Shown one piece after another: positions 1-8,004 of a DNA stretch of 64,000 nucleotides; the stretch's first letter is position 1; each line of letters starts with the position of its first letter. The notes under the pieces were generated by a model, which saw only the letters and a list, made by a program, of their open reading frames with translations, was not told where the DNA came from and made no database searches. The DNA comes from Sporosarcina globispora (GTDB lineage Bacteria; Bacillota; Bacilli; Bacillales; Cytobacillaceae), in assembly GCF_001274725.1 (NCBI RefSeq), contig NZ_LGUF01000007.1, forward strand, positions 342,957-406,956, read 5' to 3'. The translations under genes and the position numbers were made by a program.

Positions 1-199
1 CCCTCATGTGAGGGAAAGAATTATCCGGTATTAGCCCCGGTTTCCCGGAGTTATCCCAGTCTTACAGGCAGGTTGCCCACGTGTTACTCACCCGTCCGCC
101 GCTGACTTCAGGGAGCAAGCTCCCATCTGTCCGCTCGACTTGCATGTATTAGGCACGCCGCCAGCGTTCGTCCTGAGCCAGGATCAAACTCTCCATATA
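1..199 (-). rRNA. rrs: 16S ribosomal RNA, 5' end (partial)
   Basis: The reverse complement contains AGAGTTTGATCCTGGCTCAG followed by GACGAACGCTGGCGGC, the invariant 5' end of bacterial 16S rRNA. Aligning that block with E. coli numbering puts nucleotide 1 near position 199. Only about 200 nt are present; the gene runs off the left edge. It lies about 100 nt downstream of the last tRNA gene, and that spacer holds a CTTTGAAAACTGAAC leader block of the kind found before Bacillus rRNA genes and no obvious promoter, so read-through from the tRNA promoter is likely. Confidence 0.97.
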
Positions 200-297
200 A
201 GAGTTGATTAAGCTCATAAGTTGTCTTTTTAAAAAAGACTAAAGAATTAACGTTGACGTTTTTGTTCGTTCAGTTTTCAAAGATCAATCAGTTTGTT

Positions 298-371
298 TGG
301 AGCGGGTGAAGGGAATCGAACCCTCATCATCAGCTTGGAAGGCTGAGGTTTTACCACTAAACTACACCCGC
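298..371 (-). tRNA. tRNA-Gly (TCC)
   Basis: The minus strand folds as a cloverleaf with acceptor GCGGGTG/CACCCGC, anticodon TCC and an encoded CCA (298-300). It is the last tRNA before the 16S gene. Confidence 0.95.
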
Positions 372-394
372 ATATAAAATTCGTGTTTCCCGAA

Positions 395-471
395 TGGTCG
401 GGAAGACAGGATTCGAACCTGCGACCCCTTGGTCCCAAACCAAGTGCTCTACCAAGCTGAGCTACTCCCCG
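395..471 (-). tRNA. tRNA-Pro (TGG)
   Basis: Cloverleaf on the minus strand with acceptor CGGGGAG/CTTCCCG, anticodon TGG in the loop TTTGGGA, T-loop GGTTCGAATCC and encoded CCA (395-397). Confidence 0.95.
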
Positions 472-476
472 TAATA

Positions 477-553
477 TGGCGCGCCCGAGAGGAGTCGAAC
501 CCCTAACCTTTTGATCCGTAGTCAAACGCTCTATCCAATTGAGCTACGGGCGC
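477..553 (-). tRNA. tRNA-Arg (ACG)
   Basis: Cloverleaf with acceptor GCGCCCG/CGGGCGC, anticodon ACG (read as ICG, decoding CGU/CGC/CGA), discriminator G and encoded CCA. It is the likely ligand of the argS T-box at 41.4 kb. Confidence 0.95.
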
Positions 554-613
554 ATCTTTTAAAGCAACTCTTAAATTATAACGACTTAGGATTCAAATGT
601 CAACAACTTTTTT

Positions 614-699
<86 letters not shown>

Positions 700-758
700 T
701 CAATGAAGCGACAAATAATATCATACCAAAACACAACAGTTATATCAATGGTAATTAA

Positions 759-843
759 TGGTGCGGGTGAAGGGAGTCGAACCCCCACGCCTTGCGGCGC
801 CAGATCCTAAGTCTGGTGCGTCTGCCAATTCCGCCACACCCGC
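759..843 (-). tRNA. tRNA-Leu (TAG)
   Basis: Class II tRNA of 85 nt with acceptor GCGGGTG/CACCCGC, anticodon TAG in the context GACTTAGGATC and encoded CCA. Confidence 0.95.
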
Positions 844-858
844 AATATAAAATTAAAA

Positions 859-934
859 TGGTGAGCCATGAAGGACTCGAACCTTCGACCCTCTGATTAA
901 AAGTCAGATGCTCTACCGACTGAGCTAATGGCTC
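859..934 (-). tRNA. tRNA-Lys (TTT)
   Basis: Cloverleaf with acceptor GAGCCAT/ATGGCTC, anticodon TTT in GACTTTTAATC and encoded CCA (859-861). Confidence 0.95.
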
Positions 935-944
935 AAAATAAAAA

Positions 945-1019
945 TGGCTGGGCTAGCAGGATTCGAACCTGCGAGTGACGGAGTCAAAGTCCGGTGCCTT
1001 ACCGCTTGGCTATAGCCCA
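945..1019 (-). tRNA. tRNA-Gln (TTG)
   Basis: Cloverleaf with acceptor TGGGCTA/TAGCCCA, anticodon TTG in GGACTTTGACTCC and encoded CCA (945-947). Confidence 0.95.
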
Positions 1020-1025
1020 ATAAAA

Positions 1026-1101
1026 TGGCGGTCCCGACGGGAATCGAACCCGCGATCTCCTGCGTGACAGGCAGGCATGTTAACCGCTACACCACGGGAC
1101 C
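1026..1101 (-). tRNA. tRNA-Asp (GTC)
   Basis: Cloverleaf with acceptor GGTCCCG/CGGGACC, anticodon GTC in CCTGTCACGC and encoded CCA (1026-1028). Confidence 0.95.
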
Positions 1102-1133
1102 ATCCATATAAAAACCGTCGGAAACAAAAAAAG

Positions 1134-1205
1134 TGACCCGTACGGGATTCGAACCCGTGTTACCGCCGTGAAAGGGCGGTGTCTTAACCGCTTGACCAAC
1201 GGGCC
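1134..1205 (-). tRNA. tRNA-Glu (TTC), no encoded CCA
   Basis: Cloverleaf with acceptor GGCCCGT/ACGGGTC, anticodon TTC in CCTTTCACGG. The discriminator A is followed by CTT instead of CCA, so the 3' end must be added by CCA transferase, unlike the other ten genes of the array. Confidence 0.94.
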
Positions 1206-1220
1206 ATTGTGAGAATTTTC

Positions 1221-1311
1221 TGGCGGAGAAGGAGGGATTTGAACCCTCGCGCCGCTTACGCGACCTACACCCTTAGCAGGGGCGCCTCTTCAGCCACTTG
1301 AGTACTTCCCC
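1221..1311 (-). tRNA. tRNA-Ser (GCT)
   Basis: Class II tRNA of 91 nt with a long variable arm, anticodon GCT in CCTGCTAAGG and encoded CCA (1221-1223). Confidence 0.95.
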
Positions 1312-1316
1312 AAATA

Positions 1317-1391
1317 TGGCTCCGCAGGCAGGATTCGAACCTGCGACCGTTCGGTTAACAGCCGAATGCTCTACCACTGAGCTACTGCGGA
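1317..1391 (-). tRNA. tRNA-Asn (GTT)
   Basis: Cloverleaf with acceptor TCCGCAG/CTGCGGA, anticodon GTT in CTGTTAACC and encoded CCA. It is the first gene of the array, about 50 nt downstream of the promoter. Confidence 0.95.
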
Positions 1392-1442
1392 ATAGTAAAA
1401 AACTTTATCGATAAAGTGGTTAACATCTTATCGACTCTTTAC

Positions 1443-1471
1443 ATTATAAGAACGTGGGCTATAAAAGTCAA
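1443..1471 (-). promoter_or_regulatory. Sigma-A promoter of the tRNA-rRNA operon
   Basis: On the minus strand, TTGACT (1466-1471) and a perfect TATAAT (1443-1448) are separated by 17 bp, a near-consensus sigma-A promoter. No comparable promoter is seen between the tRNA genes and 16S, so it probably drives the whole array and contributes to rRNA transcription. Confidence 0.85.
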
Positions 1472-1545
1472 GCTTGTTTTTGCAAAATATTTTGTTAGCG
1501 ATTGTCCTTCTTTGTCCTGAGACAACTATTAAATATAAAGCGTTC

Positions 1546-2019
1546 TTAATCCAATGTCAATTCTTTTTTTAATACTAATTTCCCCTTGCATTTTCCACAA
1601 ACATACTTCTTCGTATCAACTGTTCTTTTTCTCTGATAAATTTGGCCGCATTCTTTGCACACATAAACAAGAATCTTTTTAGTTTTATTCGTTTTCGGAC
1701 GATCGGGCAGTGCTGAGCAAAACCGAGGTGCTCCTACTTTCTTCATTAGCATCCTGAAATCCTGGTCACGATGTTTATAGCCTTTTCCCTCTAAATGCAG
1801 ATGATAATGACAAAGTTCGTGCTTAATAATTCCGTCTAATTCTCCAGCGCCAAGCTGTTCATAATACTTTCTGTTTATTTCGATATGATGTGAATTCAGC
1901 ATGTACCTGCCTCCAGTCGATCTGAGGCGTGAGTTAAAATATGCCTGATGGCGAAAGGGCTTGCCGAAACTTTCTAATGAGATTTTTTCAACAATTGACT
2001 GAAGCTCCTGATCATTCAT
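1546..2019 (-). CDS. SprT-like zinc metalloprotease-fold protein
   Basis: Protein of 157 aa matching the SprT/YdcK family of Bacillus. The HELCHYHL motif (HExxH) is the zinc-binding metalloprotease signature, and the C-terminus carries a zinc ribbon with two Cys-x2-Cys pairs (CKEC and CGKC). The biological substrate of this family in bacteria is unknown. The start at 2019 (MNDQELQ) matches the family start and has GAGG 11 nt upstream; an in-frame ATG at 2049 would add ten non-conserved residues. The gene lies between the tRNA promoter and cmpA, as in B. subtilis. Confidence 0.88.
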   Translation of the reverse strand: MNDQELQSIVEKISLESFGKPFRHQAYFNSRLRSTGGRYMLNSHHIEINRKYYEQLGAGELDGIIKHELCHYHLHLEGKGYKHRDQDFRMLMKKVGAPRFCSALPDRPKTNKTKKILVYVCKECGQIYQRKRTVDTKKYVCGKCKGKLVLKKELTLD

Positions 2020-2064
2020 TACAATGTTTTCCTCTCTTATGGTAAACATGACAACCTATTATAG

Positions 2065-2072
2065 CATACATT
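2065..2072 (+). promoter_or_regulatory. Possible sigma-E -10 element for cmpA
   Basis: CATACATT resembles the sigma-E -10 consensus (CATACAnT) and lies 84 nt before the cmpA ATG. CmpA is sigma-E-controlled in B. subtilis. No convincing -35 element is visible, so this is tentative. Confidence 0.3.
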
Positions 2073-2155
2073 ATATATACCTTTTATAGCTCTGAACTCG
2101 CTTTACAGCTCGAGTGAGCCCTTATCAGATTCCAATACACGGGAGGTTATATCAT

Positions 2156-2269
2156 ATGCCTGTATGGTTTCAAAATCAGATCCAGCGTGCCTTTTATGAA
2201 AAAGACCGTTATCAGATCAAACTGCTGAATCAGTGCTGGTTTTTCTATAGAAGAAAACACTGCTCTTAA
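2156..2269 (+). CDS. cmpA: Cortex morphogenetic protein CmpA
   Basis: A 37-aa ORF, MPVWFQNQIQRAF at the N-terminus and LLNQCWFFYRRKHCS at the end, clearly matches CmpA, the small sporulation protein that with SpoIVA restrains spore cortex assembly until the coat is properly built and acts in ClpXP-dependent quality control. GGGAGG sits 9-10 nt before the ATG. It is divergent from sprT and convergent with tex, as in B. subtilis. Its presence is direct evidence that the organism forms endospores. The gene is short enough to be missed by automatic annotation. Confidence 0.92.
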   Translation: MPVWFQNQIQRAFYEKDRYQIKLLNQCWFFYRRKHCS

Positions 2270-2410
2270 AAAGCTATGAGCCTATAAGATGAACGCCAAC
2301 TTAAATCAGCTGCATTCTCCCTGATTAACACTATCAATCGTATCGTTCCACTTTTTCTTGCGGAGTAATTGTTGGCGTCAGTATATCCTGAGAAAGCCCC
2401 CTCAAGCATA

Positions 2411-2454
2411 GGCCAAATCACTCCAGAAACTCTAATTCCCAAAGTGATTTGGCT
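2411..2454. repeat. Inverted repeat between cmpA and tex
   Basis: Arms at 2412-2422 (GCCAAATCACT) and 2443-2453 (AGTGATTTGGC) are perfectly complementary, extended by one G-U pair, with a 20-nt loop. It lies between convergent genes and could terminate either, but lacks a U-tract. The rest of 2270-2507 contains no gene I can recognise; ACGCCAAC near 2291 and GTTGGCGT near 2369 form another pair of arms. Confidence 0.4.
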
Positions 2455-2507
2455 AATAACTCGAGGTGCAGGCTCTGAAGCCAGTCAAATAAAGCAGTGT
2501 TTTTCAA

Positions 2508-4685
2508 TTAATTAGAGTGGCCTAGCATTGTTAAGGCGACTCTTCCTTTGTGCTTATCAACAGAGTCAACCCAGACTGTTATTACATCGCCAACGGAAAC
2601 GACATCCAGCGGGTGTTTCACAAATTGGCGGCTAAGTTTGGAAATATGAACAAGGCCGTCCTGTTTGACTCCTATGTCGACAAAGGCACCGAAGTCGACA
2701 ACATTTCTCACTGTTCCCTGAAGCTCCATTCCTTCCTGCAGATCTTCAAGTTTTAAAACTTCTTTCTTTAGAAGCGGCTTTGGCAGATCATCACGAGGAT
2801 CCCTTTCCGGTCTCATTAAAGCGTCAATGATATCTTTCAGTGTAAGTTCACCAATTTCAAGTTCCTGAGCTGTCTGGCTGATATTTATGACTTTTAGCGC
2901 TTCCCTCAATGATTGTGTTCCAAGGTCACTGGACTTAAAGCCGAGATTAGCAAGCAATTTATTAACCTCTGCATATGTTTCCGGGTGTATTCCAGTCCGG
3001 TCCAGAGGTTCTTTCCCATCGATAATTCGCAGGAAGCCTATCGCCTGTTCATAAGTTTTGGCCCCTAGGCGCGGAATCTTTTTCAATTGTTTTCGGTCTT
3101 TAAATTTACCTTCTTCTTCCCGTTTCTTGATTATATTAGCGGCAACAGTTTTCGAAAGGCCAGCTACATGCTGCAGCAATGAAGATGAAGCTGTATTTAC
3201 ATTGACACCCACTTGGTTTACTGCTGTCTCTACAACAAAAGAAAGTGATTCTGACAGCTTCTTTTGAGATACGTCATGCTGATATTGACCAACGCCTACG
3301 GACTTCGGATCAATCTTAACCAATTCTGCAAGAGGATCCTGGAGACGGCGGGCGATTGATACGGCACTTCTTTCTTCTACCTGAAGATCAGGAAACTCTT
3401 CTCGGGCAAGGTCTGAGGCAGAATAGACACTTGCACCTGCTTCATTGACAATTAAATAAAATATCTCCTCTTTCATGTCTTTTAAAATGTCAGCGATAAA
3501 TTGTTCTGTTTCCCTTGAGGCGGTTCCATTACCGATGGCAACCATTTTTACCTTGTAGGTATTTAGAATATGAATTATTTTTTCTCTTGCCTGTTTCGTT
3601 TTGGAAACAGGAGGATGCGGATAAATGACGCCGATATCAAGTACTTTTCCTGTTTCATCTGCAACAGCCAGTTTGCAGCCAGTTCTATAGGCAGGGTCTA
3701 CACCAAGCACCATTTTGCCTTTTAAAGGGGGCTGAAGCAGCAGTTTTCTGAGATTTTCAGAGAAAATCATGATTGCCTGTTCTTCTGCTTTTTCAGTTAA
3801 TTCATTGCGTATTTCGCGTTCAATCGAAGGCATGATCAGACGCTTGTATCCATCCTCAATGGCTTCCTTCACAATCGGGGCTGCAGGAGACCGATCTTCT
3901 TTCACCCACTTTTTATACAAGTACTTTAAAATAAATTCTGTATTTGGCTTTATGTTAATCTTTAATACTTCTTCTTTTTCACCGCGGTTTAATGCAAGTG
4001 TGCGGTGCGGAACAATCTTGCTGGTTGGTTCCTCATACTCGTAGTACATTTCATAAACGCCTTTTTCGTCATTCTCTTTATTCCTTACAGAAGACTCAAT
4101 TATCCCCTTTTTCGATGTTTCCATACGGATCCATTTCCTGCTTTCCGCTTCATCTGATACCCATTCTGCGATAATATCCTTTGCTCCGGCGATTGCCTCT
4201 TCAGCTGTGGTTACTCCCTTTTCATCGGACAAGAATTCTTTCGCTTTTGCAGCAGGGGTTTCATTAATCGGAAATGTGAGAAGCCATTCAGCAAATGATT
4301 CAAGCCCTTTTTCTTTAGCAGCAGTTGCTTTTGTCCGGCGCTTTTGCTTATATGGCCGATACAGGTCTTCCACCTCCTGCAGCTTCACAGCCTTTTCAAT
4401 CTTGGATTTAAGTTCATCTGTCAATTTGCCTTGTTCATCAATTAGACGGACAACCTCTTCTTTACGCTGATTGAGATTTTGTATGTATTGCCAGCGCTCC
4501 ATAATATCCCGGATTTGAACTTCATCCAGCGCGCCAGTCTGTTCCTTTCTGTATCGGGCAATAAACGGGACTGTGTTCCCTTCTTCCAATAAGCTGATTG
4601 TGTTTTTTACTTGTTTAATGGCTATTGATAATTCTCCAGCGATTAGGTTTAGCACTTGATCTTGTCTATCCAATGTTTTTTCCAA
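2508..4685 (-). CDS. tex: Tex family RNA-binding protein (YdcI)
   Basis: About 725 aa with Tex architecture: N-terminal helical domain (GNTVPFIARYRKE), a YqgF/RuvX-like nuclease-fold core, helix-hairpin-helix repeats and a C-terminal S1 RNA-binding domain (GMELQGTVRNVVDFGAFVDI). Tex proteins bind nucleic acid and associate with transcription; the exact job in Bacillus is not defined. GGAGG is only 1 nt from the ATG at 4691 but 7 nt from the TTG at 4685, so TTG is preferred. The upstream in-frame codons to 4712 lack an RBS. Transcribed away from rsbX in the same direction. Confidence 0.9.
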   Translation of the reverse strand: MEKTLDRQDQVLNLIAGELSIAIKQVKNTISLLEEGNTVPFIARYRKEQTGALDEVQIRDIMERWQYIQNLNQRKEEVVRLIDEQGKLTDELKSKIEKAVKLQEVEDLYRPYKQKRRTKATAAKEKGLESFAEWLLTFPINETPAAKAKEFLSDEKGVTTAEEAIAGAKDIIAEWVSDEAESRKWIRMETSKKGIIESSVRNKENDEKGVYEMYYEYEEPTSKIVPHRTLALNRGEKEEVLKINIKPNTEFILKYLYKKWVKEDRSPAAPIVKEAIEDGYKRLIMPSIEREIRNELTEKAEEQAIMIFSENLRKLLLQPPLKGKMVLGVDPAYRTGCKLAVADETGKVLDIGVIYPHPPVSKTKQAREKIIHILNTYKVKMVAIGNGTASRETEQFIADILKDMKEEIFYLIVNEAGASVYSASDLAREEFPDLQVEERSAVSIARRLQDPLAELVKIDPKSVGVGQYQHDVSQKKLSESLSFVVETAVNQVGVNVNTASSSLLQHVAGLSKTVAANIIKKREEEGKFKDRKQLKKIPRLGAKTYEQAIGFLRIIDGKEPLDRTGIHPETYAEVNKLLANLGFKSSDLGTQSLREALKVINISQTAQELEIGELTLKDIIDALMRPERDPRDDLPKPLLKKEVLKLEDLQEGMELQGTVRNVVDFGAFVDIGVKQDGLVHISKLSRQFVKHPLDVVSVGDVITVWVDSVDKHKGRVALTMLGHSN

Positions 4686-4754
4686 GTTCATTCCTCCATC
4701 ATAGAGTCTCATTGTTCATTTTATCAAAAAGACAAACAAAAAGCTTACCCTGTA

Positions 4755-5351
4755 CTAGAGTAAGCTTCCAAGTATGAAAGTAGCATCATCTGAGGTAGAT
4801 GGATACTGCTTTTTTATATCTTCCGAGATAAGATCAATAGGGAGAAATCCTTTCAGCAAAGATTTAACCCCTTGAATATTTAAGCCATCTGAGTATATCA
4901 AAAACTTAGATTCCGCTTCATACGTAAACCGCTGGGTATGAAACACCTGCGGCCTTCCTGACAGATATCCTGTTACTGGCAGAGGATATGTGAGTTTTCC
5001 AGTTGATGAATAAAGGAAAAATCGAATATTCCCTACACAGCTGTATACAAATTCCCTGGAGGCAAAATGCACTTTAAACAGGGCTACTGCTGCTCCTCTT
5101 TTTTGTAAGAGAGCCTTGTTGCAAAGCTTCATAAGCGTATCGACATCTTTCTCATGATGCTGTTCTACAACGGAAACAACAGCAGAAGAAGCTTCATGCG
5201 CATATTCCCCGCTTCCGAGGCCATCTGCCAGAACACATACAAAGTATTCATCTGTTGCGGTGAAGTAATATCCATCACCGCAAAAGGACTTTCCTTCTTT
5301 TGCTGTCTGGTGAGCGATTACTTCGATGTTATCTCTAACCATTTTGGTCAT
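4755..5351 (-). CDS. rsbX: Serine phosphatase RsbX
   Basis: 198 aa of the PP2C fold with metal-binding motifs GDGYYF, ADGLGSGEYA, and SDG / DDATF near the C-terminus. RsbX dephosphorylates RsbS and RsbR of the stressosome, resetting the upstream branch of sigma-B control after stress. The ATG at 5351 overlaps the sigB stop as ATGA and has GGAG at 8 nt; a GTG at 5360 is too close to that SD. It is the last gene of the sigB operon. No clear terminator is seen in the 70 bp before tex. Confidence 0.93.
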   Translation of the reverse strand: MTKMVRDNIEVIAHQTAKEGKSFCGDGYYFTATDEYFVCVLADGLGSGEYAHEASSAVVSVVEQHHEKDVDTLMKLCNKALLQKRGAAVALFKVHFASREFVYSCVGNIRFFLYSSTGKLTYPLPVTGYLSGRPQVFHTQRFTYEAESKFLIYSDGLNIQGVKSLLKGFLPIDLISEDIKKQYPSTSDDATFILGSLL

Positions 5352-6142
5352 GAAAGGCACTCCGAGTTATTTGTTTCAGAGTGGATCGCTTCCTGAAGCT
5401 TTTTGATTGCACGCCGCTGGAGCCTTGAAACATGCATCTGGGAAATCTCCAGTTTATCTCCAGCTTCTTTTTGGCTCATATTCTCAAGATATGTGTATTG
5501 TATAATTAATTTTTCTCTCTCTGACAGGACATGCAGCACTTTTTCAAGTACAAGCATTTGATTTACTTTTTCATAACCCTCGTCCTCATTCCCAACGATA
5601 TCCAGCAATGTGACTGTTCCGCCATCAGAATCAGCCTCGATTGAATGGTCAACGGAAAGCGCCTGATAGCTTCTTCCCATTTCCATCGCTTCAAGCACTT
5701 CTTCTTCTGACACACCGAGTACATCAGCTATTTCGTCCACTCTTGGAGACCTATGGAGCTCGGTTGTAAGCTCTTCAACAGTTGCTTTAATTTTTGGTCC
5801 CAATTCCTTTATGCGGCGCGGAACATGAACGCTCCAAGTTTTATCCCTTAAAAAACGCTTAATTTCACCGATAATGGTTGGTACCGCAAAGGCTTCAAAC
5901 GTTTTGCCGAAAGACTCATCATAGCGGCGGATTGCTCCTAATAATCCGATAATGCCTACTTGGACAATGTCTTCATGATAGGATCTGCCTTTTGAGTACT
6001 TGCGGGCAATGGCTTCCACTAGATTCTGATATTGAAGGACCAGGGTATTTTGTGCTTCTTCATCCTGGTGAAGCTGATAAGCCTTGATTAAGGCATTTGT
6101 TTCTTCCTTGGGTTTTTGGTTAGGTTGAGATTGTTTTTGCAT
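5348..6142 (-). CDS. sigB: RNA polymerase sigma factor SigB
   Basis: 264 aa with sigma-70 region 2 (QVGIIGLLGAIRRYDESFG, FEAFAVPTIIGEIKRFLRD), the hallmark block WSVHVPRRIKELGP, and region 4 helix-turn-helix (MSQKEAGDKLEISQMHVSRL). SigB directs the general stress regulon and is held by RsbW until RsbV is dephosphorylated. The start overlaps the end of rsbW by 23 bp with a GGAGAGGG SD inside rsbW, so translation is coupled. The internal promoter upstream of rsbV makes it auto-inducible. Confidence 0.97.
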   Translation of the reverse strand: MQKQSQPNQKPKEETNALIKAYQLHQDEEAQNTLVLQYQNLVEAIARKYSKGRSYHEDIVQVGIIGLLGAIRRYDESFGKTFEAFAVPTIIGEIKRFLRDKTWSVHVPRRIKELGPKIKATVEELTTELHRSPRVDEIADVLGVSEEEVLEAMEMGRSYQALSVDHSIEADSDGGTVTLLDIVGNEDEGYEKVNQMLVLEKVLHVLSEREKLIIQYTYLENMSQKEAGDKLEISQMHVSRLQRRAIKKLQEAIHSETNNSECLS

Positions 6143-6593
6143 CCCTCTCCACCTGCTCTCCCTCTAGGTATTTGGTCATGAAGACCGTAACACCCTCTTT
6201 GTGATGAATTCTCACTTCATCCATCAATGTTTCAATCAGGTATAGACCCAATCCTCCTTCACGCAGGAATTCCACAGAATCAGTCTGGTCATAAGGCCCA
6301 ATGCCTTGTCTTGCAGATTGGAAGTCAAAACTTTTTCCGCTGTCTGCGACCATTAACTCAAGACGGTCAGTATACAAACCGAACCCAATGACTACTTCAC
6401 CTTGCTCATTCTGCTTATATGCGTGTTGGACTGCATTGGTGCAAGCTTCACTCGTAGCAATTTTAAGATCTTCGATTTCTTCGTATGCAAATCCCATTCT
6501 GCTGGCAATCCCTGATAGAGTCAGGCGGATTACCCCAACAAATTCCGGCTTGGCTGGAATTTTCACCTCTATATAATCAAATGGCTCGTTCAT
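6120..6593 (-). CDS. rsbW: Anti-sigma-B factor / serine kinase RsbW
   Basis: 157 aa GHKL-family kinase. N-box residues (EACTNAVQHAY), G1 box (DSGKSFD) and G2 box (EGGLGLYLIETLMDEV) are present. RsbW binds SigB to block it and phosphorylates RsbV on a serine; a low ATP level or dephosphorylated RsbV switches its partner. ATGA overlap with rsbV (start 6593, rsbV stop 6590-6592) indicates translational coupling and a fixed ratio of RsbV, RsbW and SigB. Confidence 0.97.
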   Translation of the reverse strand: MNEPFDYIEVKIPAKPEFVGVIRLTLSGIASRMGFAYEEIEDLKIATSEACTNAVQHAYKQNEQGEVVIGFGLYTDRLELMVADSGKSFDFQSARQGIGPYDQTDSVEFLREGGLGLYLIETLMDEVRIHHKEGVTVFMTKYLEGEQVERDAKTIST

Positions 6594-6922
6594 TGTACTC
6601 CACCTTCAATCCCGCTGTTAATATCAATAATATCGGCTAGACCTGTAATTTCGAAAAGTCTCTTTAAACGGTCCGACAAGCCAACAATCTGAAATTTGCC
6701 GTTATTGGCGCGGACATTTTTAAATACACCAACAAATACACCTAAGCCGGTACTATCCATATAAGAGACTTCAGATAGGTTGACCACCATTTCTACGCCT
6801 TCTTTTTCCGTTAAAGGAAAAAGCTCTTCACGAAGTTTTGGGGCTGTATACGCATCAATTTCTCCGCTTACCATTGCTTCAATCAGCATATCATTTTCTT
6901 TTACATCTATTGTAATATTCAT
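6590..6922 (-). CDS. rsbV: Anti-anti-sigma factor RsbV
   Basis: 110-aa STAS-domain protein. The phosphorylatable serine is Ser57 in the motif MDSTGLGVFV, the site RsbW phosphorylates and RsbU dephosphorylates. When unphosphorylated it captures RsbW and frees SigB. First gene after the sigma-B-type promoter at 6963-6988; the SD GAGGTGGG lies in the 60-bp gap after rsbU. Confidence 0.97.
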   Translation of the reverse strand: MNITIDVKENDMLIEAMVSGEIDAYTAPKLREELFPLTEKEGVEMVVNLSEVSYMDSTGLGVFVGVFKNVRANNGKFQIVGLSDRLKRLFEITGLADIIDINSGIEGGVQ

Positions 6923-6962
6923 AACTGACCCACCTCTTTACATGTCAATTGCTTTTTACTAA

Positions 6963-6988
6963 TTACCCGCTTTTAAAACACGTTAAAC
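6963..6988 (-). promoter_or_regulatory. Sigma-B promoter of rsbV-rsbW-sigB-rsbX
   Basis: Minus strand: GTTTAA (6983-6988), 14-bp spacer, GGGTAA (6963-6968), against the sigma-B consensus GTTTAA-N12-14-GGGTAT. It lies immediately before rsbV, as in B. subtilis, and the -35 overlaps the rsbU stop codon. It gives positive autoregulation of sigma-B. Confidence 0.85.
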
Positions 6989-7993
6989 ATTTCTTTTTAA
7001 AATAATTAAGGTAAAATCGTCCCGCAATTGAAAATGTTGAAGTTTTTCAAGTTCTTTATATACGCTATTAACAATTTCCTGTGCATTTAAATGAATATAT
7101 TTCTTGATTAATTCCAGCAATGATTCCTTTTCTATAAATCCTTCTTCTGTACGGCATTCAGTAACCCCATCTGACATTAATATAATCATATCTCCGGGAT
7201 TTACTCCTTTTTCGTACTGGCGGTATTTAGTTTTTTTATCAATGCCGAGAAGCAGACCTTTCGCAGCCAGCTCGGTAAATTCCTCATTCTCAGCATTATA
7301 AAAAAGGCCTGGTTCATGCCCGGCAGAGCCATAAGAGAACATATGGCTGTTTGTATCATATATTCCATAAAACATAGTAATGAACATCGTTAAATCCACG
7401 TTCTGTTCTACAACCCGATTAAGATTTTCAAGAACCGTTTTAGGGTCATTGCGGTTTTCAGGCAGACTGTCCATGGCATATTTAATCATGGACATACACA
7501 AGGCTGCCGGCAGACCTTTACCGATTACATCAGCAATCGCAATGCTGATCGTGCCGTTTTCATCCTGAACAAAATGGAAATAATCACCGTTCATATGTTT
7601 GGCAGGAACACTTATGGCGCCAATATCCAATCCCTCAACAGAAGGAACCTGGGTCCCAAGCAGAGTTTGCTGCACATTTGCAGCTATTTCCATTTCCGTT
7701 CTAAGCTCCTGCTGTATGTGCTTCAAGCTCTGATGCTCCCGATAGGCAAAACCATAGCCTATCATGACTTCCAGAAGGATATCGAAAGAATGGTGAACAT
7801 ATTCAGGCAAGTCCGGATAAAGTTCACCCATCAGACTTTTATGAACGCTGATAATCTCTTCAGGAGAGATTTTGTGCTCAATCGACTTCCTGCTGAACTT
7901 CTGACCCTGATACAAGGCCTGTTCAGATTGTTCTTTAATATAATTCTCAAGAATATCCCGATACTTTGATTCCATCATTTCTCGGAAATCCAT
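6983..7993 (-). CDS. rsbU: PP2C-type serine phosphatase RsbU
   Basis: 336 aa. The N-terminal ~100 residues form the RsbT-binding helical domain (FSRKSIEHKISPEEIISVH), followed by a SpoIIE-type PP2C domain with metal-ligand motifs GDYFHF, ADVIGKGLPAALCMS, SDGVTECR and the C-terminal DDFTLIIL. RsbU dephosphorylates RsbV-P in response to environmental stress once RsbT is released from the stressosome. The start at 7993 (MDFREMM) matches RsbU homologues and follows AGGGGGAAG; codons upstream to 8017 overlap rsbT and have no SD. Confidence 0.96.
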   Translation of the reverse strand: MDFREMMESKYRDILENYIKEQSEQALYQGQKFSRKSIEHKISPEEIISVHKSLMGELYPDLPEYVHHSFDILLEVMIGYGFAYREHQSLKHIQQELRTEMEIAANVQQTLLGTQVPSVEGLDIGAISVPAKHMNGDYFHFVQDENGTISIAIADVIGKGLPAALCMSMIKYAMDSLPENRNDPKTVLENLNRVVEQNVDLTMFITMFYGIYDTNSHMFSYGSAGHEPGLFYNAENEEFTELAAKGLLLGIDKKTKYRQYEKGVNPGDMIILMSDGVTECRTEEGFIEKESLLELIKKYIHLNAQEIVNSVYKELEKLQHFQLRDDFTLIILKRNV

Positions 7994-8004
7994 AACGCTT
8001 CCCC

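Noticed and set aside
277-525. 82-codon ORF on the minus strand
   Set aside because: It runs through tRNA-Gly, tRNA-Pro and part of tRNA-Arg; the peptide is translated tRNA sequence.
7574-7969. 131-codon plus-strand ORF
   Set aside because: Lies entirely antisense to rsbU, with no SD and no recognisable family.
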